64,000 nucleotides of DNA from Chryseobacterium sp. Marseille-Q5410. GTDB lineage: Bacteria > Bacteroidota > Bacteroidia > Flavobacteriales > Weeksellaceae. The stretch is taken from the NCBI GenBank assembly GCA_946892665.1, contig CAMPOT010000001.1:1364001-1428000 (forward strand), written 5' to 3'. This document shows positions 9,090 to 18,137 of the stretch, in pieces. Below the pieces are notes generated by a model that had not been told where the DNA came from, did no database searches, and saw only the letters and a list, made by a program, of their open reading frames with translations. The number at the start of each line of letters is the position of its first letter. Positions within the stretch are counted from its first letter, which is position 1. The position numbers and the translations under genes were made by a program.

Positions 9090-10283
9090 ATGATTTCTAA
9101 AAATTATCTGGAAACCCTTCAGAACGAATTACAAAATATCAAAAACGATGGTCTTTTTAAAACTGAAAGAATTATCACTTCTCAACAATCCGCCGAAATC
9201 GAGGCTAATGGCAAGAAATTGCTTAATTTTTGTGCGAACAATTATTTAGGACTTTCCAATCATCCTGAAGTGATGAAAGCTTCCCAAGATATGATCGAAA
9301 GCCATGGTTACGGGATGTCTTCGGTTCGTTTTATTTGTGGAACTCAGGATATCCATAAAGAACTGGAATCGAAGATTTCAAAGTTTTTGGGAATGGAAGA
9401 TACAATTCTTTATGCGGCTTGTTTCGATGCGAATGGCGGTGTTTTCGAACCCTTATTTTCAGAAGAAGATGCCATAATTTCCGATGAACTGAATCACGCT
9501 TCCATTATTGATGGAGTTCGTCTTTGCAAAGCTGCGAGGTACCGCTACAAAAACAATAATATGCAGGATTTGGAAGACCAGTTAAAAGCAGCTTCCGAGA
9601 AAAATCACCGTTTTAAAATCATCGTGACCGACGGAGTTTTCTCCATGGATGGAATTGTAGCAGATCTAAAAGGAGTTTGCGATTTGGCTGAAAAATATGA
9701 TGCTTTGGTGATGGTTGATGATTCTCATGCGACAGGATTTATCGGAAAAACAGGACGCGGAACTCATGAAGCCAATGAAGTAATGGGAAGAGTTGATCTT
9801 ATTACTTCAACTTTAGGAAAAGCTTTGGGCGGAGCTTTGGGTGGATTTACTTCCGGCAAAAAAGAAATTATTGATATGCTGAGACAGCGTTCCAGACCAT
9901 ACTTATTTTCAAATTCACTGGCTCCGGGAATTGTGGGCGCTGCGATGAAAGTTTTGGATATGATTTCTGAAGATACCTCACTTAGAGATCGCGTGATGGA
10001 AAATGCCGAATATTACCGCACCGAGATGAAAGCCAAAGGATTTGACATTCCCGATGGTGATGCTGCAATTGTTCCGGTAATGCTTTATGATGCTCCTTTA
10101 GCCCAAAAAATGGCTGAAAAACTGATGGATGAAGGAATTTACGTCATCGGATTTTTCTATCCTGTTGTACCAAAAGGAAAAGCCAGAATCCGCGTTCAGC
10201 TTTCTGCGGCACACACCAAAGAACAATTGGATAAAGCGATTGCCGCATTTGAAAAAGTAGGAAAAGAATTGAGTGTAATTTAA
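9090..10283 (+). CDS. kbl: Glycine C-acetyltransferase (2-amino-3-ketobutyrate CoA ligase)
   Basis: This PLP enzyme splits 2-amino-3-ketobutyrate with CoA into glycine and acetyl-CoA, the second step of threonine breakdown. It is an alpha-oxoamine synthase of 397 residues, the length of E. coli Kbl. The Schiff-base lysine is Lys244 in [20 protein letters not shown] near the N-terminus and DDSHATGF before the lysine are also family segments. Threonine dehydrogenase is not adjacent. A near-consensus -7 box (TAAATTAG, 9061-9068) precedes it. Confidence 0.92.
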   Translation: MISKNYLETLQNELQNIKNDGLFKTERIITSQQSAEIEANGKKLLNFCANNYLGLSNHPEVMKASQDMIESHGYGMSSVRFICGTQDIHKELESKISKFLGMEDTILYAACFDANGGVFEPLFSEEDAIISDELNHASIIDGVRLCKAARYRYKNNNMQDLEDQLKAASEKNHRFKIIVTDGVFSMDGIVADLKGVCDLAEKYDALVMVDDSHATGFIGKTGRGTHEANEVMGRVDLITSTLGKALGGALGGFTSGKKEIIDMLRQRSRPYLFSNSLAPGIVGAAMKVLDMISEDTSLRDRVMENAEYYRTEMKAKGFDIPDGDAAIVPVMLYDAPLAQKMAEKLMDEGIYVIGFFYPVVPKGKARIRVQLSAAHTKEQLDKAIAAFEKVGKELSVI

Positions 10284-10305
10284 TAAGAAGCGAAAAAAAA
10301 TGCTA

Positions 10306-10331
10306 AAACCTTCCGTTTCGGGAGGTTTTTT
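10306..10331. terminator. Bidirectional terminator between kbl and the sulfate operon
   Basis: A 10-bp stem with one mismatch, AAACCTTCCG/CGGGAGGTTT, is flanked by T-rich sequence on both strands between two convergent genes. Confidence 0.75.
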
Positions 10332-10333
10332 AT

Positions 10334-11641
10334 TTAGAAAAATATTTTATAAAGATTTCTTCCGCTGGAAATGATGAGCAATAACGCGACTAAAATTAAT
10401 GCCGTTTTTCGTGGCATTTTTCCTGCTAATCGCGCTGCAATGGGTGCTGCCAAAACTCCTCCTATAATTAATCCTAGGATAATTTCAATATTGGAAACAC
10501 CCAGATTTGAAAAGAAAACAATTGCCGCAGCAAGGGTAACAAAAAATTCTGCCATGCTCACAGTTCCGATCACATAGTTGGTTTTTCGCCCTTTGGAAAG
10601 TAGGGTAGAAGTAACAATTGGCCCCCAACCTCCGCCACCAAATGCGTCCATCATTCCTCCGAAAAACCCGAGTCTCCCGATATGAGTTTTTTGTTTCACC
10701 ACAATTTTTTTGAAGGCCAATCGGGTAATTCTGTATCCCATAATCAGGGTGTACGTGGCCATCAATCCTTTGGCAAGATTCTCATATTCATTACCCAGAT
10801 ATATGAGTAATAATGAACCAGAAACCGCTCCAATAACTCCGGGAACCGTAAGATAAAGCAACATTTTTTTATTGACATTCCCATATTTGTAGTGGGAATA
10901 CCCGCTCATCGCGCTCGAAAACATTTCCGCAGTGTGAATGGAACCAGAAATCGAAGGCAATTTCACGCCCATTCCCATCATCAGCGTAGAACTCGTCAAT
11001 CCATAACCCATTCCCAGAGCGCCATCCACCATTTGCGCAAAAAATCCAATGGCCAGCATCCAATAAAATTCATTGGGAATTTCGTAAACAAAATCTTTTG
11101 CTTGTGTGTAAGAAAAATAATTATCAAATGCGATTCCCAGGAAAAAAGCTGCAAAAATGAGTGATAAATAAATTACAATTCGCCGATACTTTTTCGCTTC
11201 TTTGGAATATTGCCATTTCAATTTTTGCTCTTCCAGAACCGAATCTCGATTTTTTGAAATGAAATTTTCAAGTTGAAAATCGCTTAGTTCTGGCTGATTG
11301 GCGATACTGATCAGTACATTTTTTTTCTGAACAATATCGATGATTTCGGTGTAAAAGTCAACTCCTAAATCGGTAATCAGTGCGATATGAGCATTATAAA
11401 AATCGTCTTCGAAAAATCGTCTTTCCTGAATTTTAATGGTATCTTTTCCATCAGCGAACTGCTTAATCTCTTCGGAAACCGATTCGAAAATCAAATGAAT
11501 TTTGGTATTGGGAAAGCTGTTGATAATTGTTTTTAGACTTTCCAAAGCTTCTGTTCCTCCGCCTACAATAAGCACTTTCAGGTTTTCCAGATTCAGGAAA
11601 ACACTCAAAGATTGATGCTGAATATTGTTTTCGGAAGACAT
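10334..11641 (-). CDS. Siroheme-synthase-like Rossmann domain fused to a TauE/SafE (TSUP) transporter
   Basis: Two parts are visible in 435 residues. Residues about 10-140 resemble the NAD-binding half of CysG/Met8 precorrin-2 dehydrogenase: LNLENLKVLIVGGG, then IALITD near 86-91 and IANQPELSDF at 113-122. Residues about 152-435 form a hydrophobic TauE/SafE domain with about eight membrane segments, a family that moves sulfite or other sulfur anions. Aligned by eye to Salmonella CysG from memory, the catalytic Asp104 position is Asn115 here, so dehydrogenase/chelatase activity is doubtful. It is the last gene of the sulfate-assimilation operon, 27 bases after cysN. A role in sulfite or sulfide handling linked to siroheme supply is inference. 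Confidence 0.8.
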   Translation of the reverse strand: MSSENNIQHQSLSVFLNLENLKVLIVGGGTEALESLKTIINSFPNTKIHLIFESVSEEIKQFADGKDTIKIQERRFFEDDFYNAHIALITDLGVDFYTEIIDIVQKKNVLISIANQPELSDFQLENFISKNRDSVLEEQKLKWQYSKEAKKYRRIVIYLSLIFAAFFLGIAFDNYFSYTQAKDFVYEIPNEFYWMLAIGFFAQMVDGALGMGYGLTSSTLMMGMGVKLPSISGSIHTAEMFSSAMSGYSHYKYGNVNKKMLLYLTVPGVIGAVSGSLLLIYLGNEYENLAKGLMATYTLIMGYRITRLAFKKIVVKQKTHIGRLGFFGGMMDAFGGGGWGPIVTSTLLSKGRKTNYVIGTVSMAEFFVTLAAAIVFFSNLGVSNIEIILGLIIGGVLAAPIAARLAGKMPRKTALILVALLLIISSGRNLYKIFF

Positions 11642-11668
11642 TGAATTCGGTAACTTTTTTGGTAAAAT

Positions 11669-12910
11669 TTACAAAAGCATTACCGCTCCAACGGTGGAAT
11701 TGCTGGTTTCGTCGACCAAAATTGCACTTCCTGTCGAATTATTTTTTTCAAAAGCATCAAAAACTAATGGTGATGAAGTTTTCAGATTTACTTTCACAAT
11801 TTCATTCAATTTTACTGCATCGGTAACTGGCGTTTGTTGCAATGTATTAACATCGATTTTGTATTCGATTTCCTTGATGATGGTTTTTAGAAGTCTGCTT
11901 TTGTGTTGAATAAAATATCTGTTTCCTTCGGAAAGTTCGCGTTTGTCGAGCCAGCAAACTAAAGCTTCAAATTCATTTTCAACGCGTGGTTGATTTTCAG
12001 ATTTCACAAAAAAATCACCACGACTTACATCAATATCATCTTGCAAATGCAAAACGGCAGGTTGCAAAGCGAACACTTCGTCCACTTCGTTTCCACCGGT
12101 TTCTACTCTGGAAATGGTGGTTTCAATGTTTTCAGGAAGGATGGTTACTCGATCTCCTTTTTTATAAGTTCCGGAAATAATTTGCCCAGCATAGCCACGG
12201 TAATCGTGCAATTCATCGGTCTGCGGACGGATAACGTATTGAACTTGAAATCTTGCGTTTTCGTAATCTACATCTTCATTTACCTCGACATTTTCCAGGA
12301 ATGTAAGCAGTGGTTCGTCTTTAAACCAAGTCATTTTCTCGGATTTTTCCACAATGTTGTCTCCAAAAAAAGCGGAAATAGGGAAGTAAGCTACATTTTT
12401 CAAGCCAAGATTTTTTGCGACTTGATCGTAATCTTTCATAATGTTATTGAAAACATCTTCAGAATAATCGACCAAATCCATCTTATTTATGGCCACTACT
12501 ACGCGTTTCATTTTCAAAAGTGAAGCGATGATGGAATGTCTTCGGGTTTGCTCGATGACGCCTTGTCGGGCATCAATTAAAATGATCATTAACTGCGAAT
12601 TGGAAGCTCCTGTGATCATGTTTCTGGTATATTGAACATGTCCCGGAGCGTCTGCGATAATAAATTTTCTATTCGGCGTGGAAAAATATCGATAGGCCAC
12701 GTCTATGGTAATTCCCTGTTCTCTTTCAGCGCGTAAACCGTCGGTAAGAATTGCTAAATCTATTCCGTCCGCGTTTTTATTTTTCGATTGTTTTTCAAGG
12801 GCTTCTAATTGGTCTACCAAAATGCTTTTGCTATCATAAAGCAGTCTTCCGATCAAGGTGCTTTTTCCATCATCTACACTTCCGGCGGTAATAAATCTTA
12901 ATATATCCAT
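11669..12910 (-). CDS. cysN: Sulfate adenylyltransferase, GTPase subunit
   Basis: CysN couples GTP hydrolysis to synthesis of adenosine 5'-phosphosulfate (APS) from ATP and sulfate, together with CysD. The GTPase motifs are clear: G1 GSVDDGKS at 10-17, G3 DAPGH at 87-91 and G4 NKMD at 142-145, followed by EF-Tu-like beta-barrel domains. At 413 residues there is no fused APS kinase (CysC) domain. This agrees with the APS-type reductase encoded by cysH, which does not need PAPS. It lies 58 bases after cysD. Confidence 0.94.
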   Translation of the reverse strand: MDILRFITAGSVDDGKSTLIGRLLYDSKSILVDQLEALEKQSKNKNADGIDLAILTDGLRAEREQGITIDVAYRYFSTPNRKFIIADAPGHVQYTRNMITGASNSQLMIILIDARQGVIEQTRRHSIIASLLKMKRVVVAINKMDLVDYSEDVFNNIMKDYDQVAKNLGLKNVAYFPISAFFGDNIVEKSEKMTWFKDEPLLTFLENVEVNEDVDYENARFQVQYVIRPQTDELHDYRGYAGQIISGTYKKGDRVTILPENIETTISRVETGGNEVDEVFALQPAVLHLQDDIDVSRGDFFVKSENQPRVENEFEALVCWLDKRELSEGNRYFIQHKSRLLKTIIKEIEYKIDVNTLQQTPVTDAVKLNEIVKVNLKTSSPLVFDAFEKNNSTGSAILVDETSNSTVGAVMLL

Positions 12911-12968
12911 GTTGATTTTGATTAAAAATTGGGTGAAAACGATTTGGGTTATGTTTTAAAGAAAAACT

Positions 12969-13877
12969 TTAAAAGTAACCTCCTTTTTTTCGGTCTTCCA
13001 TCGCGGCTTCGGTTACTTTATCGTCAATTCTGGTTTCGCCACGCTCGGAAATTCTGGAAGCCATAATTTCATTCACAACTTCATCCAAGGTTGCAGCATC
13101 GCTTTCCACTGCTGCGGTACAGGTCATGTCTCCCACAGTTCTGTACCGTACTTTTTTGTTGATAATTTTATCATTTTCATCAATCGTAATGAAATCGGAA
13201 ACAGCGATTAATTGTCCTTCGTGCTCAATCACATCCCGTTGGTGCGCAAAATAAATAGAAGGAAGTTGGATTTTTTCTTTTTTAATATAATTCCACACAT
13301 CAAGTTCAGTCCAGTTTGAAATTGGGAACACTCTTACATTTTCACCTTTGTTGATTCTCCCATTATAAATATTCCAAAGTTCTGGGCGCTGAAGTTTCGG
13401 TTCCCACTGTCCGAAATCGTCACGTACGGAGAAAAAACGTTCTTTAGCTCTTGCTTTTTCCTCATCACGACGCGCTCCTCCGATACAAGCATCAAATTTG
13501 AATTCCTCAATCGTATCCAAAAGGGTATGGGTTTGAAGCCAGTTTCTGGATGCAAATTTTCCTTTAGGTTCGGTCAATTTTTTCTCCCGAATGGTGTCTT
13601 CAACTTTTCTTACAATAAGTTCAGCACCGATTTCTTGGGCTAAATAATCGCGATATGCTAATGCTTCCGGGAAATTGTGTCCGGTGTCAATATGTACCAA
13701 CGGAAATGGAATTTTCATTGGTGCGAAAGCTTTTTTTGCCAAATGAACCAGCGTGATGGAATCCTTGCCGCCACTGAAAAGTAATGCTGGATTTTCAAAT
13801 TGTGCTGCTACTTCGCGCATAATGAAAATACTTTCAGCTTCTAATTGTTCCAGATAGTCTAATTGATATTTGCTCAT
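12969..13877 (-). CDS. cysD: Sulfate adenylyltransferase, catalytic subunit
   Basis: CysD is the ATP-sulfurylase catalytic subunit that makes APS and works with CysN. The PP-loop SGGKDSITLVHLAKK lies near residues 35-50, and GGARRDEEKARAKER in the middle is typical. I chose the ATG at 13877, giving 302 residues as in E. coli CysD (MSKYQLDYLEQLEAES). The GTG three codons upstream adds nothing recognisable. It is the second gene of the operon, 67 bases after cysH. Confidence 0.94.
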   Translation of the reverse strand: MSKYQLDYLEQLEAESIFIMREVAAQFENPALLFSGGKDSITLVHLAKKAFAPMKIPFPLVHIDTGHNFPEALAYRDYLAQEIGAELIVRKVEDTIREKKLTEPKGKFASRNWLQTHTLLDTIEEFKFDACIGGARRDEEKARAKERFFSVRDDFGQWEPKLQRPELWNIYNGRINKGENVRVFPISNWTELDVWNYIKKEKIQLPSIYFAHQRDVIEHEGQLIAVSDFITIDENDKIINKKVRYRTVGDMTCTAAVESDAATLDEVVNEIMASRISERGETRIDDKVTEAAMEDRKKGGYF

Positions 13878-13944
13878 ATTGATCACTAAAAAGTTTTTGG
13901 AGATTTAATTTATTAAAAAAAAATAAAAAAGTTTTGCTATCGAT

Positions 13945-14637
13945 TTATTTGGAATGGAGTCCACATTCTTTCTGAGATTCTTCCCAAAACCATCGTCCCG
14001 CTCTTGGATTTTCGCCTTCTGTTATGGCTCTTGTACAAGGTTTGCAGCCTACACTGATGAAACCTTTTTTGTGAAGCGGTAAATCTTGCACCTTATTTTT
14101 TTCGATATATTCTAAAACATCATTGTAGGTCCAATGTATCAGCGGATTAAATTTAAAGAGTTTTCTATCTTCGTCCCATTCGATCATTTTCATGTTTTCG
14201 CGGTTTTCAGATTGTTCACTGCGCAATCCGGTAATCCAAATTTTTGCACCTTCCAAAGCTCGATTCAAGGGTTTAACTTTTCGGATGTAGCAACATTCTT
14301 TTCGATTTTCCACGGAATGAAAAAAAGCGTTGATTCCTTTTTCATTCACATATTTTTCTACATCATTGGCATCGGGAAAATAAACTTCCGTTTTGGTTTT
14401 ATACCGTGCATTATTTTGTGAAAGCAATTCGTAATGTTCATAAAATAGTCTTCCGGTATCCAAAGTGAAAACCTTAATATTCATTTTATTTCTAAAAATC
14501 ATATCCGTAATTACCTGATCTTCTTGTCCTAAAGACGTCGAAAATACCACTCCTTCAGCTACTTTTTCGGTGATGAAGAGAAGACTTTCCTCGGTGGATA
14601 AATTTTCGAGATGTAGGATTTCGTCAGTTGAAAGCAT
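13945..14637 (-). CDS. cysH: Adenylyl-sulfate (APS) reductase, assimilatory, 4Fe-4S type
   Basis: The enzyme reduces APS to sulfite with thioredoxin. The sequence shows the iron-sulfur pattern of the APS-using subgroup: Cys115-Cys116 and Cys198-x-x-Cys201, plus the catalytic Cys225 in ECGLH. PAPS-only reductases such as E. coli CysH lack the paired cysteines. The PP-loop-like segment is FSTSLGQEDQV near residue 32. This fits an operon without APS kinase. It is the first gene of the operon, with a well-formed promoter and a candidate operator upstream. Sulfite reductase is not in the window. Confidence 0.93.
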   Translation of the reverse strand: MLSTDEILHLENLSTEESLLFITEKVAEGVVFSTSLGQEDQVITDMIFRNKMNIKVFTLDTGRLFYEHYELLSQNNARYKTKTEVYFPDANDVEKYVNEKGINAFFHSVENRKECCYIRKVKPLNRALEGAKIWITGLRSEQSENRENMKMIEWDEDRKLFKFNPLIHWTYNDVLEYIEKNKVQDLPLHKKGFISVGCKPCTRAITEGENPRAGRWFWEESQKECGLHSK

Positions 14638-14660
14638 ATTGAACTCTTTATTTATGCCTG

Positions 14661-14692
14661 CAAATTTACTTTAATAATATTTAATCTACAAA
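14661..14692 (-). promoter_or_regulatory. Promoter of the cysH operon (-7 and -33)
   Basis: On the minus strand TTTG (14692-14689) and TAAATTTG (14668-14661) are separated by 20 bases, a good match to the Bacteroidota promoter. The cysH ATG follows 24 bases later. Confidence 0.75.
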
Positions 14693-14701
14693 ATTGGTAG
14701 A
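14685..14701. promoter_or_regulatory. Candidate operator palindrome for the Rrf2 regulator
   Basis: A 17-base palindrome TCTACaAAaTTgGTAGA (upper case paired) overlaps the -33 element of the cysH promoter, between cysH and the Rrf2 gene. The position fits repression by blocking RNA polymerase. Assignment to the neighbouring Rrf2 protein is inference. Confidence 0.5.
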
Positions 14702-14722
14702 GTTTTACCGCACAAAAAAAGC

Positions 14723-15130
14723 TTAGTCTTTTAATTCCAGAAGCGATTTTTTTTCCAAAATAGCCAGCGTCGCATCGCGAACTTCGATCAAAACATCGTG
14801 TAGCGAACAGTGATCTTCCGTACAATTGGTGCACTTTTCATAAAAATTAAGACTTACACAAGGCAACATTGCAATCGGACCATTTACCAATCGGATGATC
14901 CTCGCTAAGGAAATATCTCGTGGATTTTTACTGAAAAAATAGCCGCCACCTTTCCCTTTTTTGCTGTCAAGAATTTCTGCTTTTTTGAGTTCTAAAAGTA
15001 TGTTTTCTAAAAATTTAAGAGGAATTTTCTTTTTTTCTGCAATTTCGGAAATCAAAATCGGACCTTCACTTTGTTTTTCAACAAGATATGAAAGTGCCTT
15101 CAGTGCGTATTGCGATTTTTTGGATAACAT
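14723..15130 (-). CDS. Rrf2 family transcriptional regulator, cysteine-rich
   Basis: This is a 135-residue winged-helix regulator of the Rrf2 family (relatives IscR, CymR, NsrR). The recognition helix region IPLKFLENILLELKKA and the wing GKGGGYFF are typical. Four cysteines at 91, 100, 103 and 108 lie where IscR/NsrR bind an Fe-S cluster, so it may sense Fe-S, redox or sulfur state. It lies directly upstream of cysH-cysD-cysN in the same direction, with its own promoter, and is the obvious candidate regulator of sulfate assimilation. The effector cannot be read from the sequence. Confidence 0.88.
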   Translation of the reverse strand: MLSKKSQYALKALSYLVEKQSEGPILISEIAEKKKIPLKFLENILLELKKAEILDSKKGKGGGYFFSKNPRDISLARIIRLVNGPIAMLPCVSLNFYEKCTNCTEDHCSLHDVLIEVRDATLAILEKKSLLELKD

Positions 15131-15134
15131 TTAG

Positions 15135-15142
15135 CAAAAGTA
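15135..15142 (-). promoter_or_regulatory. -7 promoter box of the Rrf2 gene
   Basis: TACTTTTG on the minus strand lies four bases before the ATG, so the transcript would be nearly leaderless. No copy of the cysH palindrome was seen here. Confidence 0.45.
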
Positions 15143-15214
15143 ATAAAAATAGAAAATATAAAATTTCGACTTCCATTTAAAATTGATTAAGTTCGCATAA
15201 ATTTACTTTAGATT

Positions 15215-15643
15215 ATGTTCAGTAAACAGGAAGCACAACAACTAAAAAAAGATTTTTGGATCGCATTTGGGAAAAGTTTTCCTAGAAAATGGTTATTGTA
15301 TGACACGAAAATTAAAGATTTTTCTTTTAAATTTTACGCCGACAACAAGAAAGCTGAAGTTACTATCGATATTGAAATGAAAGATGAACTCTTCCGAAAT
15401 GCTTATTACGAGAAGATTTGGTCGCTGGAGGAAATGCTCAGAGAAGAAGTTGGCGATTTTTATAAAAACGAATTTTACACTTTGGAAAACGGCAAAGTAA
15501 TTGCCCGAATTTGGGTTACCAAAGAAAATGTTTCGATTTTCAACAAAAATTCCTGGCAAGAGATTTTCGAATTTTTCGTGGACAAAATGGATGGTTTCGA
15601 AAGGTTTTTTTACGATTACGAAGATTTTATCAAAGATGTATAA
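15215..15643 (+). CDS. DUF4268-type protein of unknown function
   Basis: This cytosolic protein of 142 residues has no signal peptide or membrane segment. It is rich in aromatic and acidic residues (KDFWIAFGKSFPRKWLLYD at the start, FFYDYEDFIKDV at the end). The overall look matches the DUF4268 family found in flavobacteria, whose function is unknown to me. It stands alone between the Rrf2 gene and gldG, with a shared terminator after it. A near-consensus TAAATTTA at 15198-15205 may be its promoter. Confidence 0.75.
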   Translation: MFSKQEAQQLKKDFWIAFGKSFPRKWLLYDTKIKDFSFKFYADNKKAEVTIDIEMKDELFRNAYYEKIWSLEEMLREEVGDFYKNEFYTLENGKVIARIWVTKENVSIFNKNSWQEIFEFFVDKMDGFERFFYDYEDFIKDV

Positions 15644-15654
15644 ATAAAAAAAAT

Positions 15655-15681
15655 CGGTTTCAAAATTTGGAACCGTTTTTT
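15655..15681. terminator. Bidirectional terminator between the DUF4268 gene and gldG
   Basis: The stem CGGTTTC/GGAACCG (one wobble pair) is flanked by A's on the left and T's on the right, between convergent genes. Confidence 0.65.
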
Positions 15682-15695
15682 AATTAAATGAATTT

Positions 15696-17351
15696 TTAAG
15701 CAAATTTCTTTTTTCTTAGCCAGAAGAAAAAACCTCCTAGAAGTCCGATCAACGCAATAGGAATCAGTAAATTAATCCATTGCCATTTCGTTCTTTCTTC
15801 GTCAATTCTTTGTCGGTCGAGCAAGCGTGCTTCGATATTCCGGTTTCGGAGTTCCATTAAATTAGAATCATCCAAAAGAAAATCGAGTGCATTTCTCAGG
15901 AATTGTTTATTTCCATAGGTTTGTTTAGTGAGCAAATCTTCGCCTAAAGGCAGTGCTTTTCCTTTGTAAACCTGGTTTCTCCCGACATCACCGTCGGCAA
16001 TTACGATCATTTTATTGTCTGCACTTTGCGCCTTAAAATTTGGGAAATTTGTTCTTTCAATTCTGGAAGCGTACGCAGAATTGAATTTACCTTCTAAACT
16101 TACTGCGAAAATTTTTGGACTGCTTGGTTGGTCGAACTCGCTGAGAGAATCCGTCCGTACAATCTCGCTCAAAGCAACATAATTAGGAACCTGTTTCACA
16201 TTGGTTCTTTCGCTGGATTCGAAAAGGACATTTGTTTTGATATTTTTTCTCCCCAAAGTGTCGATGGAAGTTGGGAATTCGAATTTTACAGGATTAATAT
16301 TTTTGGTAATTGGATTTTTGTTTTCAGCAATTCCGAGTGGGAAATAAGGCCAAAGAAAACTACTGAATTGTGGATTTCCTGCCACTTCACCTGAAACAAT
16401 TCTGATCAGTGCGGATTTCTGCATATCCTTCACCAATCCTGGATTGATGCGGATTCCGTAATTGAAAAAGAAATCCGTAAGATTGGTATCCATTGGGTAA
16501 GCCATGATTTTTTTCGACTGAAAAAGTGTATCCATTTCGGCATTCACCGCATCAATCATCCACAAAGTTTTCCCTCCATTCATGATGTATTGATCGAGGA
16601 TTACTTTTTCGTTTTCGGTGAATGGTTTTCGTGGTTTTGCAATCACCAAAGCGTCCATATTTTTCAATTTAGGAACGTCGGCTAAGGTCAGTTCTTTTTC
16701 GTTTGCCGGGATTACGGGACCCGCATTGTAATTTTCGAGCGTCATTTCCATAAAACCTTGGAATTGTTCGGGACCCAATTCGTCTTGATTGATCAGAATT
16801 CCGATATTTTTCTTTTTTTCTTCGGTAATGGCTTTAATATTTGAAGCAAAATTGTATTCCAGATTTTCGATCGAACGCGCGAGCTGTTCGGAAGCATCGA
16901 TACCTGTTTGGTTGATGATTAAAGGAATTGATGCGCCGTAAGAATTATATTTTATGGCAGCAAACGGAAACATCACGATTTCCGAGATTTTCCCATCTTT
17001 CATGTCCGGAAGTATCGAAGGTTGCATTCCCATTGCAGCCAAAGTATCTTTCGACATTTTGGTTTTAATCGGATCGATGAATTTGTAATCGATTTTCGGA
17101 TTGATTTTTCGAAATTCTTCCAACAAAAATTTCGTTTCATTCTGCAATTGACGGAAACTCGCCGGGAAATCGCCTTCTAGATAAACATCGACTGTTAAAG
17201 GTTTTTCAACCGATTCCAAAATCTTAATGGTAGAATCGGAGAGGGTGTATCTTTTTTCCTGAGTAAGATCCAGTCGCTTCGAGAAAATTCCGAAAACTCC
17301 GGCCAATAAAACGAGTGCGATAATGCTAAATATAATGCTCTTTTTATTCAT
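15696..17351 (-). CDS. gldG: Gliding-motility ABC transporter component GldG
   Basis: GldG is the auxiliary extracytoplasmic part of the GldA-GldF-GldG ABC transporter needed for gliding in Flavobacterium. The protein has 551 residues, with one N-terminal membrane anchor (KSIIFSIIALVLLAGVFGIF), a large periplasmic ABC-type_uncharacterised domain and a C-terminal membrane helix (WINLLIPIALIGLLGGFFFW) followed by basic residues. It lies 25 bases after gldF. The ATPase gldA is not in the window, which is common because it is often unlinked. Confidence 0.9.
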   Translation of the reverse strand: MNKKSIIFSIIALVLLAGVFGIFSKRLDLTQEKRYTLSDSTIKILESVEKPLTVDVYLEGDFPASFRQLQNETKFLLEEFRKINPKIDYKFIDPIKTKMSKDTLAAMGMQPSILPDMKDGKISEIVMFPFAAIKYNSYGASIPLIINQTGIDASEQLARSIENLEYNFASNIKAITEEKKKNIGILINQDELGPEQFQGFMEMTLENYNAGPVIPANEKELTLADVPKLKNMDALVIAKPRKPFTENEKVILDQYIMNGGKTLWMIDAVNAEMDTLFQSKKIMAYPMDTNLTDFFFNYGIRINPGLVKDMQKSALIRIVSGEVAGNPQFSSFLWPYFPLGIAENKNPITKNINPVKFEFPTSIDTLGRKNIKTNVLFESSERTNVKQVPNYVALSEIVRTDSLSEFDQPSSPKIFAVSLEGKFNSAYASRIERTNFPNFKAQSADNKMIVIADGDVGRNQVYKGKALPLGEDLLTKQTYGNKQFLRNALDFLLDDSNLMELRNRNIEARLLDRQRIDEERTKWQWINLLIPIALIGLLGGFFFWLRKKKFA

Positions 17352-17376
17352 TTTTAAATATCTAAAACAGTTCGGA

Positions 17377-18105
17377 TTATTTTTTCTTTTCTACAAAAAT
17401 TTTAGCCAACAACAAACAAATTCCTATCACTAAAATGAAATAGAAAACATCTTTGGTATCGATTAAACCGCGAGTGAATGCCAAAAAATGCTGATAGAAT
17501 CCAAGTTTGGAAAGTACATAATCTGCACCGCCCAATAATTTATAACTTGCCAATTGCTCGATCCCGAAATAGAAAATAAAACATAGGAAAACGCCGAGTA
17601 AATAAGCCATAATTTGGTTCTGAGAAAGGGAAGAAGCCAAGATTCCGACAGCCGAAAATGCTGCGGTAAGAATGACCAATCCGAAATAACTTCCGAAAGT
17701 TGCTCCCAAATCGATATTGCCTTCCGGAACGCCCAAAACATAAACCGTATACAAATAAAAAACGGACGGAACTAAGCAAAGAATTCCAACCAGCCATACG
17801 GAAAGAAATTTTCCGACGATGATTTCGGAGATTTTTATTGGTTGTGAGAAAAGCCAGTTCAAAGTTCCGGATTGTTGCTCTTCTGCCAAAGTTTTCATCG
17901 AAATTGCGGGAATGATGAACATGAGCAACCATGGAACCAAAACAAAATAGCTTTGAAGGGAAGCCGTTCCAATATCGAAAATATTGGAATCGTTTTCAAA
18001 GAAAAACAGAAAAAGAGTTCCGATTAAACTGAATGCTGCGATGATCAGCCACGCGCTCCAATTTCCGAAATAACTCCAGAGTTCTTTTTTTAATATTGCA
18101 ATCAT
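17377..18105 (-). CDS. gldF: Gliding-motility ABC transporter permease GldF
   Basis: This 242-residue ABC-2-type permease has six hydrophobic segments, starting MIAILKKELWSYFGNWSAW and including the typical MKTLAEEQQSGTLNWLFSQP segment of this group. It forms the membrane channel of the Gld transporter with GldG. It lies between hemJ (32 bases upstream) and gldG (25 bases downstream) and is probably co-transcribed with both. Whether this organism glides cannot be told from two gld genes. Confidence 0.92.
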   Translation of the reverse strand: MIAILKKELWSYFGNWSAWLIIAAFSLIGTLFLFFFENDSNIFDIGTASLQSYFVLVPWLLMFIIPAISMKTLAEEQQSGTLNWLFSQPIKISEIIVGKFLSVWLVGILCLVPSVFYLYTVYVLGVPEGNIDLGATFGSYFGLVILTAAFSAVGILASSLSQNQIMAYLLGVFLCFIFYFGIEQLASYKLLGGADYVLSKLGFYQHFLAFTRGLIDTKDVFYFILVIGICLLLAKIFVEKKK

Positions 18106-18137
18106 ATTTTATAATGCGTTTATTTTAAAATAGAAAT

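Noticed and set aside
11669-12910. CysN lacking an APS kinase domain as a truncation
   Set aside because: The length and GTPase and barrel domains are complete, and cysH encodes an APS-type reductase, so no APS kinase is needed.
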